DNA of 64,000 nt from NCBI RefSeq assembly GCF_014763045.1, contig NZ_JACTAG010000004.1:29461-93460 (forward strand). The letters run 5' to 3'. Every line of letters begins with the position of its first letter. Positions within the stretch are counted from its first letter, which is position 1. Under the pieces are notes generated by a model, which was not told the origin of the DNA, searched no databases, and saw nothing but the letters and a program-made list of their open reading frames with translations. Positions 17,464 to 26,769 of this stretch are shown piece after piece. The stretch comes from Sulfitobacter aestuariivivens. Lineage in GTDB: Bacteria; Pseudomonadota; Alphaproteobacteria; Rhodobacterales; Rhodobacteraceae. The translations under genes and the position numbers were made by a program.

Positions 17464-18024
17464 ATGAAACGATTTATCATGGTGCTGGCCGCGCTTTTCC
17501 TAAGCACGACAGTCCACGCTGCAGAGCTGGGCGACGATGGCCTGCACAAGGCCACGTGGATGCGCGATACGTTCAAGGATCTTGGCGAAGATCTTGAGGA
17601 AGCGAACGCCGAAGGCAAACGCCTGATGATCCTGATCGAACAGCGTGGCTGTGCCTACTGCAAGAAGATGCACGAAGAAGTCTTTGTGGTTCCGCAGATC
17701 GAAGAATTTATCCAGGACAACTTCTTTGTGGTGCAGATCAACATGTTCGGCGATGTGGAAGTAACGGATTTTGATGGCACGAGTTTACCTGAAAAAGAGA
17801 TGGCAAAACGTTGGGGCGCATTGTTCACGCCCAGCATCTATTTCCTGCCACAGCAGGTGAACGATGATCAGACGCTGGACCAGGCGGCTGTTGCGATGAT
17901 GCCCGGTGCCTTTGCACGCGGAACCACATTCGACATGCTGTCCTGGGTGGTTGAAAAGGGATACGAGACAGAAGAGCCGTTTCAGAAATATCATGCGCGG
18001 AAAATCACTGAGCGGGGCGGGTGA
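17464..18024 (+). CDS. soxW: SoxW, periplasmic thioredoxin
   Basis: 186 residues with a signal peptide (MKRFIMVLAALFLSTTVHA, cleaved before AEL) and a thioredoxin fold with active site CAYC in QRGCAYCKKMHEEV. The AGGAGG ribosome site is strong. It accepts electrons from SoxV. Together with soxV it forms the first block of the sox operon, with about 150 bases before soxX that include a likely second promoter. Confidence 0.9.
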   Translation: MKRFIMVLAALFLSTTVHAAELGDDGLHKATWMRDTFKDLGEDLEEANAEGKRLMILIEQRGCAYCKKMHEEVFVVPQIEEFIQDNFFVVQINMFGDVEVTDFDGTSLPEKEMAKRWGALFTPSIYFLPQQVNDDQTLDQAAVAMMPGAFARGTTFDMLSWVVEKGYETEEPFQKYHARKITERGG

Positions 18025-18070
18025 CTTTCTGCGACTGCGAAACAATCGACTCAGATTTTCTGCGCGAGCG

Positions 18071-18104
18071 AACAAATCGAAAAATTCGGTTTGTTGAATT
18101 TGTT
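18071..18104. promoter_or_regulatory. Inverted repeat in soxW-soxX gap, candidate SoxR operator
   Basis: Arms AACAAAT (18071-18077) and ATTTGTT (18098-18104) are separated by 20 AT-rich bases in the soxW-soxX gap. A shorter palindrome CACTAGTG lies further on, near 18127. The soxW-soxX intergenic region is a known SoxR-bound promoter in Paracoccus pantotrophus. The dyad is seen here; the link to SoxR is inference. Confidence 0.45.
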
Positions 18105-18173
18105 ATTGCTTAACTGCGACGGTGTGCACTAGTGTACGAAAAAAGCAGACAAGAATCGTCCAGGGGAGGGTGC

Positions 18174-18629
18174 ATGAAACACACATTGGGATTTGCCGTG
18201 GTTGCCACATTGGGCGCGTCCATGGCTTTGGCAGAAGAGGTCAAGCCGATGGCTGTCTCCTTCGCTGATGGTACGGTCGCCGCGTCGCTGACCGGCGTTG
18301 CCGGAGACCCGGTGAATGGCCGTGCGGTCTTTGCCAATCGCAAGCAGGGCAATTGTCTGGCATGCCATACCAACAGCGATCTGTCTGAAGAAAGTTTTCA
18401 CGGAGAGGTTGGCCCCCCCATGGACGGTGTCGCTGACCGGTGGAGCGAGGCAGAGCTGCGTGGTATCGTGAGCAACTCCAAAATGATGTTCGAAGGCACA
18501 ATCATGCCCGCTTTTTACATCGACAGCGGCTACACCCGTCCGCTGGATGACTTTGCAGGCCAATCCATTCTGACCGCGCAGCAGGTTGAGGATGTGGTGG
18601 CCTATCTGATGACACTCAAAGAAGAGTAA
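18174..18629 (+). CDS. soxX: SoxX, monohaem cytochrome c subunit of SoxXA
   Basis: 151 residues from the ATG at 18174 (AGGGGAGGG just before); the frame is open from 18132 but that extension lacks a signal peptide. Signal sequence cleaved near ALA|EE (20). One haem site, CLACH, at residues 61-65, with likely axial Met in GTIMPAFY (111). SoxXA attaches thiosulfate to the SoxY cysteine as the first oxidation step in the periplasm. Confidence 0.93.
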   Translation: MKHTLGFAVVATLGASMALAEEVKPMAVSFADGTVAASLTGVAGDPVNGRAVFANRKQGNCLACHTNSDLSEESFHGEVGPPMDGVADRWSEAELRGIVSNSKMMFEGTIMPAFYIDSGYTRPLDDFAGQSILTAQQVEDVVAYLMTLKEE

Positions 18630-18651
18630 TCTTCTGATTTCGGAGGTTTAA

Positions 18652-19074
18652 ATGGAACTGACACGGCGAAAGATCCTCGCAATCGGCTCTGGCACAGTGG
18701 CATTTGCCACGCTGTCTGGCCTGCCCGCATTCGCGAGCCTGACAGATGACGCAATCGCGGCCTTCACCGGCGGTGCAGAGACAGGTGAGGGCGCGATCAC
18801 GCTTACAGCGCCCGAGATTGCCGAGAACGGCAACACTGTCCCGATCGAAGTCAGCGCGCCCGGCGCGACAGAGATCACGCTTTTCGCGGCTGGCAACCCC
18901 GTTCCCAACGTGGCGACGTTCAAGTTTGGCCCACTCAGCGCGTCACGCAGCGCGTCTACGCGGATCCGTCTGGCGACAACACAGGATGTGATTGCGGTTG
19001 CCAAGATGGAAGATGGTTCTTTCCAGATGACCAAGGCGAACGTGAAAGTGACAATCGGCGGCTGCGGCGGCTGA
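18652..19074 (+). CDS. soxY: SoxY, sulfur carrier subunit of SoxYZ
   Basis: 140 residues with a twin-arginine signal (LTRRKILAIGSG) and the defining C-terminal GGCGG swinging arm (Cys138). That cysteine carries the sulfur substrate through the cycle. SoxZ, 25 bases downstream, is its partner. Length and layout are normal for the family. Confidence 0.96.
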   Translation: MELTRRKILAIGSGTVAFATLSGLPAFASLTDDAIAAFTGGAETGEGAITLTAPEIAENGNTVPIEVSAPGATEITLFAAGNPVPNVATFKFGPLSASRSASTRIRLATTQDVIAVAKMEDGSFQMTKANVKVTIGGCGG

Positions 19075-19099
19075 TCCCGAAGATAAAAGGAGAGAAACC

Positions 19100-19429
19100 A
19101 TGGCATCAGGCGTAAAACCCCGGGTCAAAGTTCCCAAAAAGGCAGCGGCCGGTGAGACGATCACCATCAAGACGCTGATCAGCCACAAGATGGAAAGCGG
19201 CCAGCGCAAGGATGACGATGGCAACGTTATTCCACGGTCGATCATCAACCGTTTCACCGCAGACTTTAACGGCGAGAACGTCATCGATGTGACGCTGGAA
19301 CCTGCGATTTCTACCAATCCCTACTTCCAGTTCGAGGCCATCGTGCCAGAGACGGGTGAGTTTACCTTCACATGGTACGACGATGACGGGGACGTCTACA
19401 CAGAAAGCAAGTCGATCACCGTCTCGTAA
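19100..19429 (+). CDS. soxZ: SoxZ, subunit of SoxYZ
   Basis: 109 residues without a signal peptide, starting MASGVKPRVKVPKKAAAGE with a GGAGAG ribosome site. It is the immunoglobulin-like partner that is exported with SoxY by the Tat route. Conserved segments ISHKMESGQRKDDDGN and GEFTFTWYDDDG are visible. It ends 31 bases before soxA. Confidence 0.95.
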   Translation: MASGVKPRVKVPKKAAAGETITIKTLISHKMESGQRKDDDGNVIPRSIINRFTADFNGENVIDVTLEPAISTNPYFQFEAIVPETGEFTFTWYDDDGDVYTESKSITVS

Positions 19430-19460
19430 GAAGACGCACGCATCGCCGGGGAGGAACAAG

Positions 19461-20291
19461 ATGAAAATAGCACCATGGATCGCAATCGCAGCGTTTGGTT
19501 TTGCCGGGGCCGCAGTGGCTCAGGACGACAACACGCTGAATGTGGAGGGTGAGACGCTGCTGACAGAAACAGCAGCACCTGCGCATATGGACAGTGTCGA
19601 CACGATCTATTCGGGCTGGCGTTTCCGCTCGAGCGAGACTCAGGCGCTGCAAACCGATGACTTTGACAACCCTGGTATGATCTTTGTCGATACCGCGATA
19701 GAACAGTGGGACAAAGTCGATGGGTCCGAAGGCAAGGCCTGTTCCTCTTGTCATGAAGACGTCGCCGATTTCGCGGGTCTGCGGACAAAGCTGCCGCGTG
19801 TTGATAACGGCGAATTGGTCACGATGGAGAATCTGATCAATGAATGCCGCACCGACCGGATGGGCGCGGAAGCGTGGAAGTGGTCCAAGGGCAAGATGAC
19901 GGCGATGACCGCCCTGATTGGTCTGCAATCCCGTGGTATGGCAATGGATGTGGCCACTGAAGGCGAAGCCGCCCCATTCTGGGAGAAGGGCAAAGAGCTC
20001 TATTATACCCGTGTCGGACAGCTCGATATGGCCTGCTCCAACTGTCACGAGGACAACTATGGTGTCATGATCCGAGCCGATCACCTCAGCCAGGGTCAGA
20101 TCAATGGCTTTCCGACGTATCGTCTGAAAAACGCCAAGCTGAATTCCATCCACGGTCGTTTCAAGGGGTGCATGAAGAACATCCGTGCCACGCCCTTTGC
20201 CGAGGGCGGTGATGAATTCAAGGCGCTTGAACTTTATCTTGCGTCGCGTGGCCAGGGCCTCTCGGTCGAAACGCCGTCCGTCCGAAACTAA
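19461..20291 (+). CDS. soxA: SoxA, dihaem cytochrome c subunit of SoxXA
   Basis: 276 residues from the ATG at 19461 (GGGGAGGA before it); the frame is open from 19356 inside soxZ but only this start gives a signal peptide (cleaved near VAQ, 21). Two haem motifs, CSSCH (94-98) and CSNCH (192-196), make this the dihaem form. The active-site cysteine is in RFKGCMKN (Cys237), the persulfide ligand of the catalytic haem; Cys129 is a likely ligand of the other haem. It conjugates thiosulfate to SoxY. Confidence 0.95.
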   Translation: MKIAPWIAIAAFGFAGAAVAQDDNTLNVEGETLLTETAAPAHMDSVDTIYSGWRFRSSETQALQTDDFDNPGMIFVDTAIEQWDKVDGSEGKACSSCHEDVADFAGLRTKLPRVDNGELVTMENLINECRTDRMGAEAWKWSKGKMTAMTALIGLQSRGMAMDVATEGEAAPFWEKGKELYYTRVGQLDMACSNCHEDNYGVMIRADHLSQGQINGFPTYRLKNAKLNSIHGRFKGCMKNIRATPFAEGGDEFKALELYLASRGQGLSVETPSVRN

Positions 20292-20299
20292 TCTGACAA

Positions 20300-20328
20300 A
20301 GGGCCTCGCGGGATCTGCGCGGGGCCTT
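20300..20328 (+). terminator. Hairpin between soxA and soxB, possible attenuator
   Basis: Stem of about 11 bp (two G-U pairs): 20300-20310 pairs with 20318-20328, loop of 7, followed by CTCTTT. It resembles a weak intrinsic terminator inside the operon. It could lower soxBCDEF relative to soxXYZA or protect a 3' end. No perfect U-tract follows, so strength is uncertain. Confidence 0.5.
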
Positions 20329-20380
20329 CTCTTTCGCGCAACATTCAAACATGCGCATATGTAGTGGGGGCTGACTGCTC

Positions 20381-22078
20381 ATGATATCGCGGCGTGATTT
20401 TCTTCAGGTGGGGATGGCGGCATCGGCGCTTGTCGGGGCATCCGGTTTTGGCAACTGGGCACGACTGGCGGCGCAGCAGCGACTCACGCAGGACCAGCTG
20501 CTGGAATTTGAAACCTTTGGCAATGTTTCCCTCATCCACGTCACGGACATCCACGCGCAGCTCAAACCGCTCTATTTCCGCGAACCGTCTGTCAATATCG
20601 GTGTCGGCGAGAACAAGGGGGCTGTCCCCCATGTGACCGGCGCCGATTTCCGAAGGCTCTATGGCATCGAGGACGGCAGCCCAAACCACTACGCGCTCAG
20701 CTCCGGTGACTTTTCCGCCCTGGCGCAGGCCTATGGCCGTATCGGCGGGCTGGACCGTATGGCAACCGTGATCAATGCGATCCGCGCCGACCGGCCTGAT
20801 GCAATCCTGCTGGATGGCGGCGATACCTGGCATGGGTCCTATACCTGTCTGAAGACCGACGGTCAGGACATGGTCAACGTGATGAACGCGATGCAGCCTG
20901 ACGCGATGACCTTTCACTGGGAATTCACGCTGGGTTCCGACCGCGTTGCCGAGATTGTCGAAGGCCTGCCGTTTGCCGCACTTGGTCAGAATATCTTTGA
21001 TGCCGAATGGGACGAACCCGCCGAGCTTTTCAAACCTTACAAGATGTTCGAACGCGGCGGCACCAAAATCGCCGTGATTGGCCAGGCATTCCCTTACATG
21101 CCCATCGCCAATCCCGGCTGGATGTTCCCTGAGTATTCCTTCGGCATCCGCGATGAGAACATGGCGGCGATGGTCGAAGAGGTCCGAGCCGCTGGCGCGG
21201 AATGCGTCGTCGTGCTGAGCCATAACGGCTTTGACGTCGACAAGAAGATGGCAAACGTTGTGCCGGGCATCGACGTGATCTTGTCAGGCCACACCCATGA
21301 CGCGCTGCCAGAACCTGTATTGGTGGGCGAAACGATCATCTTGCCCTCGGGCTCAAATGGAAAGTTTGTCACCCGCTGTGATCTGGATATCCGCGATGGT
21401 CGCATGATGGGCTACCGCACGAAATTGATCCCGCTCTTTTCTGACGTGATCGAACCGGACGCCGAGGTTGCGGCATTGATCGACGCACAACGCGCCCCTT
21501 ATGAAGCTGAGATGTCCGAGGTGATCGGACAGACAGACAGCCTGCTGTACAGGCGCGGCAACTTTAACGGAACCTGGGACGATGTGATCTGCGATGCCCT
21601 GCTCAGTGAGCGGGACGCAGAAATTGCGCTCAGCCCCGGTGTGCGCTGGGGTCCCTCTCTGATCCCCGGTCAGGACATCACGCGCGAAGACATTTTCGGT
21701 GTGACGTCCATGACCTACGGAAAGGCATACCGCACTGAATTCACAGGAGAATTCCTCAAAGTCGTGCTAGAAGATGTGGCCGACAACATTTTCAACCCTG
21801 ATCCCTACTATCAGCAGGGCGGCGACATGGTGCGAACCGGCGGGCTTGGCTACCGCATCGACGTTTCAAAGCCGCAAGGGGAGCGGATATCTAACATGAC
21901 CTCGCTCAGCACCGGCGAGGCAATCGACCCGGCCCGCAGCTACATCGTCGCAGGCTGGGCCAGCGTGAATGAAGATACTGAAGGCCCCCAGATATGGGAT
22001 GTGGTGGAAAACCACATCGCCAAGCTGGGCACCGTAACGGTGTCTGAAAACAACAGCGTCGAAGTTGTCGGCGTCTAA
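20381..22078 (+). CDS. soxB: SoxB, dimanganese sulfate thiohydrolase
   Basis: 565 residues with a Tat signal (SRRDFLQVGMAASALVG). Metallophosphatase-like motifs are in place: DIH (Asp56, His58) in HVTDIHAQL, LDGGDTWHGS, and the SGHTHDALPEP metal segment. The 5'-nucleotidase-like C-terminal domain follows. SoxB hydrolyses the sulfonate from SoxY-bound thiosulfate, releasing sulfate. Length is standard. Confidence 0.97.
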   Translation: MISRRDFLQVGMAASALVGASGFGNWARLAAQQRLTQDQLLEFETFGNVSLIHVTDIHAQLKPLYFREPSVNIGVGENKGAVPHVTGADFRRLYGIEDGSPNHYALSSGDFSALAQAYGRIGGLDRMATVINAIRADRPDAILLDGGDTWHGSYTCLKTDGQDMVNVMNAMQPDAMTFHWEFTLGSDRVAEIVEGLPFAALGQNIFDAEWDEPAELFKPYKMFERGGTKIAVIGQAFPYMPIANPGWMFPEYSFGIRDENMAAMVEEVRAAGAECVVVLSHNGFDVDKKMANVVPGIDVILSGHTHDALPEPVLVGETIILPSGSNGKFVTRCDLDIRDGRMMGYRTKLIPLFSDVIEPDAEVAALIDAQRAPYEAEMSEVIGQTDSLLYRRGNFNGTWDDVICDALLSERDAEIALSPGVRWGPSLIPGQDITREDIFGVTSMTYGKAYRTEFTGEFLKVVLEDVADNIFNPDPYYQQGGDMVRTGGLGYRIDVSKPQGERISNMTSLSTGEAIDPARSYIVAGWASVNEDTEGPQIWDVVENHIAKLGTVTVSENNSVEVVGV

Positions 22079-22099
22079 CCTAACCGGAGAGCATGACAC

Positions 22100-23362
22100 A
22101 TGGACGAGATGTTCAAACCCTCCCGCCGGGCCTTTTTGAAAGGCAGTGCCGCAGTTGCCGCGGGATCGGTCGCTGGTGCGGCTGCGGCCCAGAACGCTGA
22201 TCCGCTGATCACCGAGCTGCAGGATTGGGCGTCCTACACCGGGGTTGGGGTGGACGAGACTCCCTATGGGATGCCCATCGAATATGAGAGCCACGTCGTG
22301 CGCCGCAATGTGGAGTGGCTGACGGCCTCGCCCATCTCATCGATCAACTTCACGCCCATTCATGCGCTTGATGGCACGATTACGCCGCAGGGCTGCGCTT
22401 TCGAGAGGCACCATTCAGGGGCGATTGAGCTGCGCAAGGAAGATTACCGGCTGATGATCAACGGCCTGGTCGACAAACCTCTGGTCTTTTCTTACGCCGA
22501 CATCGAGCGTTTCCCGCGCGAGAACCACGTCTACTTCTGCGAGTGCGCGGCGAATACCGGCATGGAATGGGCGGGTGCGCAGCTTAATGGCGTTCAGTTC
22601 ACGCATGGCATGATTCACAATATGGAATATACAGGTGTGCCCCTGCGCGCTTTGCTCAAAGAAGCGGGTGCGGATATATCTTCGGACAAGTGGGTCTATG
22701 TGGAAGGCGCTGATGCATCTTCCAACGGCCGTTCGATCCCGATGGAAAAAGCGCTGGACGACGTGCTTGTCGCCTTCAAGGCCAATGGCGAGGCACTGCG
22801 GATGGAGCATGGTTATCCCGTCCGGCTGGTCGTGCCGGGGTGGGAAGGCAACATGTGGGTCAAATGGCTGCGCCGGATCGAAGTCGTGGATCGCGCCGTG
22901 GAAAGCCGCGAGGAGACCTCGAAATACACGGATGTGCTTGAGGACGGGACCGCGCGCAAATGGACATGGGTGATGGATGCAAAATCGGTCATCACCTCGC
23001 CCAGCCCACAGCAACCGATCACGCATGGTAAGGGGCCTTTGGTGATCTCTGGACTTGCATGGTCCGGCCACGGGCAGATCACCCGGGTGGATGTGTCCAA
23101 GGATGGGGGCATCACTTGGGAAACGGCGCGGTTGGGCAAGCAGGGGGACATCAAAGCGCTGACGCGGTTCTATGTCGATATGATGTGGGATGGCGCGCCG
23201 ATGCTCCTGCAAAGCCGTGCGATGGACGAAACCGGATATAGCCAACCCACCAAGGAACAGCTGCGCGAAAAGCGTGGCGAAAATTCGGTTTACCACAACA
23301 ATTGCATTCAGACCTGGTACGTTAATGCAGAAGGGATCGCAGAGAATGTCGAAGTCTCCTAA
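22100..23362 (+). CDS. soxC: SoxC, molybdenum subunit of sulfane dehydrogenase Sox(CD)2
   Basis: 420 residues. Tat signal KPSRRAFLKGSAAVAAGS. Sulfite-oxidase fold: molybdopterin domain with YFCECAANTGMEW (Cys147/Cys149, the region of the Mo ligand), then the C-terminal dimerisation domain. With SoxD it removes six electrons from the SoxY-bound sulfane sulfur, so its presence predicts complete oxidation of thiosulfate to sulfate without sulfur globules. Its end overlaps the soxD start by 17 bases. Confidence 0.96.
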   Translation: MDEMFKPSRRAFLKGSAAVAAGSVAGAAAAQNADPLITELQDWASYTGVGVDETPYGMPIEYESHVVRRNVEWLTASPISSINFTPIHALDGTITPQGCAFERHHSGAIELRKEDYRLMINGLVDKPLVFSYADIERFPRENHVYFCECAANTGMEWAGAQLNGVQFTHGMIHNMEYTGVPLRALLKEAGADISSDKWVYVEGADASSNGRSIPMEKALDDVLVAFKANGEALRMEHGYPVRLVVPGWEGNMWVKWLRRIEVVDRAVESREETSKYTDVLEDGTARKWTWVMDAKSVITSPSPQQPITHGKGPLVISGLAWSGHGQITRVDVSKDGGITWETARLGKQGDIKALTRFYVDMMWDGAPMLLQSRAMDETGYSQPTKEQLREKRGENSVYHNNCIQTWYVNAEGIAENVEVS

Positions 23363-24686
23363 TCTCCTCATCCCAGCGCTTGGCGGCACCGCGATTGTGC
23401 TTGGTGCTGCATATGGTCTGTCCCAGCGCGGCCACGGCGCGGACCAGATTGAAATCTTAGAAGGGCGGGTCGCACAGGTCGAAGCACAGGCATCGACCGC
23501 CCGGCAAAAGGCCGAAACGCAGGCCGCGCGCGCAGCAGAACTGGAACTGCAAATTGCCGATGTGCAGGCCGCTGCGACGAAACGTGCAGCCATGCCGGCA
23601 TCCCTGACGACCACCGCCCCCGAGCCCGATGGCGGCTTTGGCCTCGGTCGTGCCGCCTTGCCAGAGGAAATCGCTGCCTGGGATGTAGATGTCCTGCCAG
23701 ATGGCCGGGGTTTGCCGGAAGGGACGGGAAATGCCTTTGATGGCGAAGAAGTTTTTGCCCAAAAATGCGCATCGTGCCACGGCGATTTTGCGGAAGGCGT
23801 GGACAACTGGCCGGTGCTCGCGGGCGGCTTTGACACCTTGGGTGACAAGGACCCGGTCAAGACGGTGGGCTCTTACTGGCCTCATCTTTCGACGGTGTGG
23901 GACTACGTTCACCGCTCCATGCCTTTTGGCGAGGCGGGTACACTCACCCCGGACGAGACCTATGCGATCGTCGCCTACATCCTTTATTCCAATGACCTGA
24001 TCGACGACGAGTTTGAGCTCACTCATGAAAATCTTGGCACGTTCGAGATGTATAACCGGGATGGGTTTGTCATCGATGACCGGTCCGATGCCGAGTACAC
24101 CGAATGGCGCGCCGATCCTTGCATGGAAAACTGCAAGGATACTGTCGAAGTAACGATGCGCTCTGTCTTTCTGGTAGAGACACCTGCGGAAGGCGGGACG
24201 GAATCCACCATGAACAATGCCACGGCTGATGGATTGCCGTCGTTCACCGCGGAAGGACCGTCGTTCATTCCCGCGGCGATACCAAAAGTTGAGCAGGAAG
24301 AAAGTAGCACGGACCAAACTGAAGCCACGCCTGCCGTTCAGCAAGCCGATGACGGTGATGATACATCTCAGCTTGTCGTCGCTGGCGAAAAGGTTTTCCG
24401 CAAATGCAAGGCCTGCCATCAGATTGGCGAGGGGGCCAAGAACCGCTCTGGCCCACAACTCAATGCTGTATTCGGTCGCGTCATGGGGTCAGTGGATGGC
24501 TTCAAATACTCCGACGCGTTCAAGGCAGCACAGGAGGAGGGCAGAGTTTGGGATGATCCAGCTATGGCTGAGTTCCTGGCACGTCCTAAAGGGTTCATGA
24601 AAGGCACCAAGATGGCCTTTCCCGGCCTGAAAAAAGAGGCCGACATCAAGGCGGTGGCCGCATACATCAAAACCTTCGGGGAATAG
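23346..24686 (+). CDS. soxD: SoxD, dihaem cytochrome c subunit of Sox(CD)2
   Basis: 446 residues from the ATG at 23346, overlapping soxC. An N-terminal membrane-anchor-like or signal segment (LLIPALGGTAIVLGAAYGL) is followed by an Ala/Glu-rich coiled coil (about 33-80). Haem motifs are CASCH (141-145) and CKACH (354-358), joined by a long acidic linker near 315-345. It takes electrons from SoxC and hands them to small c-type cytochromes. Confidence 0.95.
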   Translation: MSKSPNLLIPALGGTAIVLGAAYGLSQRGHGADQIEILEGRVAQVEAQASTARQKAETQAARAAELELQIADVQAAATKRAAMPASLTTTAPEPDGGFGLGRAALPEEIAAWDVDVLPDGRGLPEGTGNAFDGEEVFAQKCASCHGDFAEGVDNWPVLAGGFDTLGDKDPVKTVGSYWPHLSTVWDYVHRSMPFGEAGTLTPDETYAIVAYILYSNDLIDDEFELTHENLGTFEMYNRDGFVIDDRSDAEYTEWRADPCMENCKDTVEVTMRSVFLVETPAEGGTESTMNNATADGLPSFTAEGPSFIPAAIPKVEQEESSTDQTEATPAVQQADDGDDTSQLVVAGEKVFRKCKACHQIGEGAKNRSGPQLNAVFGRVMGSVDGFKYSDAFKAAQEEGRVWDDPAMAEFLARPKGFMKGTKMAFPGLKKEADIKAVAAYIKTFGE

Positions 24687-24692
24687 ATCGCA

Positions 24693-25379
24693 ATGCGTGC
24701 CTTGCGTTTCTCTTTGTCCTTGATCTTGGCGGCACTCGCGACAGCCACATTTGGGCAAGTAACAGGTGACCCTGAGCATGGGCAGCAGGTCTGGAAGAAA
24801 TGTGCAATCTGTCACATGATGGGACCAGATGCGCGCCACCGGGTCGGGCCCGTGCTTAACAACATCATGTCAGCCCGCGCTGGCGGCAAGACGGACTATA
24901 GGTACTCCAAGGCCATGACGGCGGCAGGGCAGGACGGCCTGCACTGGACGGAAGACACACTGGACGGCTTCCTGCAAGCGCCCAAATCTATGGTGCCGCG
25001 CACCAAGATGAGCTTTCGGGGCCTGAAAAGCGCGGGGGATCGTGCGGATGTCATTGCCTACATCGGCTTGTTTTCCGGTGGCGCGATGGCGGCCCAGATC
25101 GACGACGGATTTGCCGTTTCCGCAGATATCCTCGCGATTGAGGGTGATTTGGAGTATGGTGAATACCTGTCCTCAGAATGCACAACCTGCCATCAGGCAG
25201 ATGGCAACGACGATGGCATCCCGGCGATTGTCGGTTGGGAAACGGAAGATTTCGTGACCGCGATGCACGCCTACAAGGAAAAGCACAGGGATCACCCTGT
25301 CATGCAAATGATCACGGGCCGATTGGCCAATGATGAGATTGCCGCGTTGGCGGCCTATTTCAAAGGCCTCGGTGACTGA
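24693..25379 (+). CDS. soxE: SoxE, dihaem cytochrome c
   Basis: 228 residues, signal peptide cleaved near FGQ (22). Haem motifs CAICH (37-41) and CTTCH (163-167). The first half looks like a class I cytochrome c with KMSF as Met ligand site, and the second half is shorter. It sits between soxD and soxF as in Paracoccus, where SoxE is the c-type partner of the SoxF flavoprotein. It starts 6 bases after soxD. Confidence 0.92.
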   Translation: MRALRFSLSLILAALATATFGQVTGDPEHGQQVWKKCAICHMMGPDARHRVGPVLNNIMSARAGGKTDYRYSKAMTAAGQDGLHWTEDTLDGFLQAPKSMVPRTKMSFRGLKSAGDRADVIAYIGLFSGGAMAAQIDDGFAVSADILAIEGDLEYGEYLSSECTTCHQADGNDDGIPAIVGWETEDFVTAMHAYKEKHRDHPVMQMITGRLANDEIAALAAYFKGLGD

Positions 25380-25403
25380 GGCTGTTTTAGGGAGGAAACC
25401 AAA

Positions 25404-26678
25404 ATGAGTTTGAACAGAAGAGTATTCTTAGGGACCACAGCCGCTGCATCCGCCGCGATGGCAGCCCCGATGGTGATGGCCGACGGTCATGGCAAACCGC
25501 GGGTCGTGGTCATCGGTGGCGGCGCCGGCGGGGCGACAGCGGCCCGCTATATCGCCAAGGACAGCAAAGGCGAGATTGATGTCACGCTGATCGAGCCCAC
25601 GCGCACCTACTACACCTGCTTTTTCTCGAACCTTTATCTGGGCGGGTTCAAGGACATGAATGATCTTGGCCACAGCTACGGCGGTTTGGCCGCAAGCGGC
25701 GTGAATGTGGTGCACGACTGGGCCGTCGGCGTGGACCGCGATGCCAAGACAGTTTCGCTGGCTGGTGGCGGATCACTTGGCTACGACAAGCTGATCCTCA
25801 GCCCGGGGATTGATTTCGTCGACGGGTCGGTGGCTGGTTGGGACATCACATCGCAAAATGCCATGCCACATGCCTACAAAGCCGGGTCACAGACCGAGCT
25901 CTTGAAAGCGCAGCTCAAGGCGATGCCCGAAGGGGGCACCTTTGCCATGGTCGCTCCCCCGAACCCCTATCGCTGCCCGCCCGGCCCATACGAGCGGGTG
26001 TCGATGGTGGCGCATTATCTTAAGAACAATAACCCGACGGCCAAGATCATCGTGGCCGATCCGAAACCGAAATTCTCCAAGATGGCGCTTTTTCAGGAAG
26101 GATGGGGCGACCACTACGATGGTATGATCGACTGGATCGGCGAGGAATTTGGCGGCGGTTCAGTGAGTGTTGATCCCGGGGCCATGACCCTGACCATCGA
26201 CGGCGAGGAAACAGCCGTTGATGTCTGCAATGTCATCCCTGCTATGAAGGCAGGGCACATCGCCGAGATTGCAGGTGTCACCGATGGCAACTGGGCCCCC
26301 GTGAATGCGGTGGATATGTCCTCCAAAGCGGATGCCGACATTTACGTACTGGGGGATGCCAGCCAGCAAGGTGACATGCCGAAATCAGGCTTTTCTGCCA
26401 ACAGTCAGGCCAAGGTCTGTGCTAACGCGGTACGCGGCGCGCTCACCGGATCCAAAGTTTTCCCGGCCAAATTCTCCAACACCTGCTGGTCGCTCATTGA
26501 CACCAATGATGGCGTCAAAGTTGGCGCGACCTACGAGGCCACGGATGAAAAGATCGCCAAGGTTGACGGGTTTATCTCTCAGACGGGAGAGACAGCTGAA
26601 GTGCGCAAGGCAACCTACGAGGAATCAGAAGGGTGGTACGCAGGCATCACGTCGGACATGTTCGGTGCAAAGACCTGA
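25404..26678 (+). CDS. soxF: SoxF, FAD subunit of flavocytochrome c sulfide dehydrogenase
   Basis: 424 residues with a Tat-like signal (LNRRVFLGTTAAASAAM), then the FAD-binding fold VVVIGGGAGGATAARYI. TYYTCFFSN carries the cysteine that covalently binds FAD in FccB proteins, and a second redox cysteine lies in CPPGPYER. With SoxE it oxidises sulfide in the periplasm. It is the last gene before the operon's strong terminator. Confidence 0.94.
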   Translation: MSLNRRVFLGTTAAASAAMAAPMVMADGHGKPRVVVIGGGAGGATAARYIAKDSKGEIDVTLIEPTRTYYTCFFSNLYLGGFKDMNDLGHSYGGLAASGVNVVHDWAVGVDRDAKTVSLAGGGSLGYDKLILSPGIDFVDGSVAGWDITSQNAMPHAYKAGSQTELLKAQLKAMPEGGTFAMVAPPNPYRCPPGPYERVSMVAHYLKNNNPTAKIIVADPKPKFSKMALFQEGWGDHYDGMIDWIGEEFGGGSVSVDPGAMTLTIDGEETAVDVCNVIPAMKAGHIAEIAGVTDGNWAPVNAVDMSSKADADIYVLGDASQQGDMPKSGFSANSQAKVCANAVRGALTGSKVFPAKFSNTCWSLIDTNDGVKVGATYEATDEKIAKVDGFISQTGETAEVRKATYEESEGWYAGITSDMFGAKT

Positions 26679-26689
26679 TATCAATACAG

Positions 26690-26723
26690 CACCCCGGCCT
26701 TGATCCCGATCAAGGCCGGGGTG
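26690..26723 (+). terminator. Intrinsic terminator of the sox operon
   Basis: Perfect 15-bp stem (26690-26704 with 26709-26723; left arm begins CACCCCGGCCTTGAT) with a CCCG loop, followed directly by TTTCGC. It lies 12 bases after the soxF stop. Confidence 0.9.
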
Positions 26724-26769
26724 TTTCGCGCTTGCTAGACTGCTTGGCATATCACCTGGAGGATACCAA

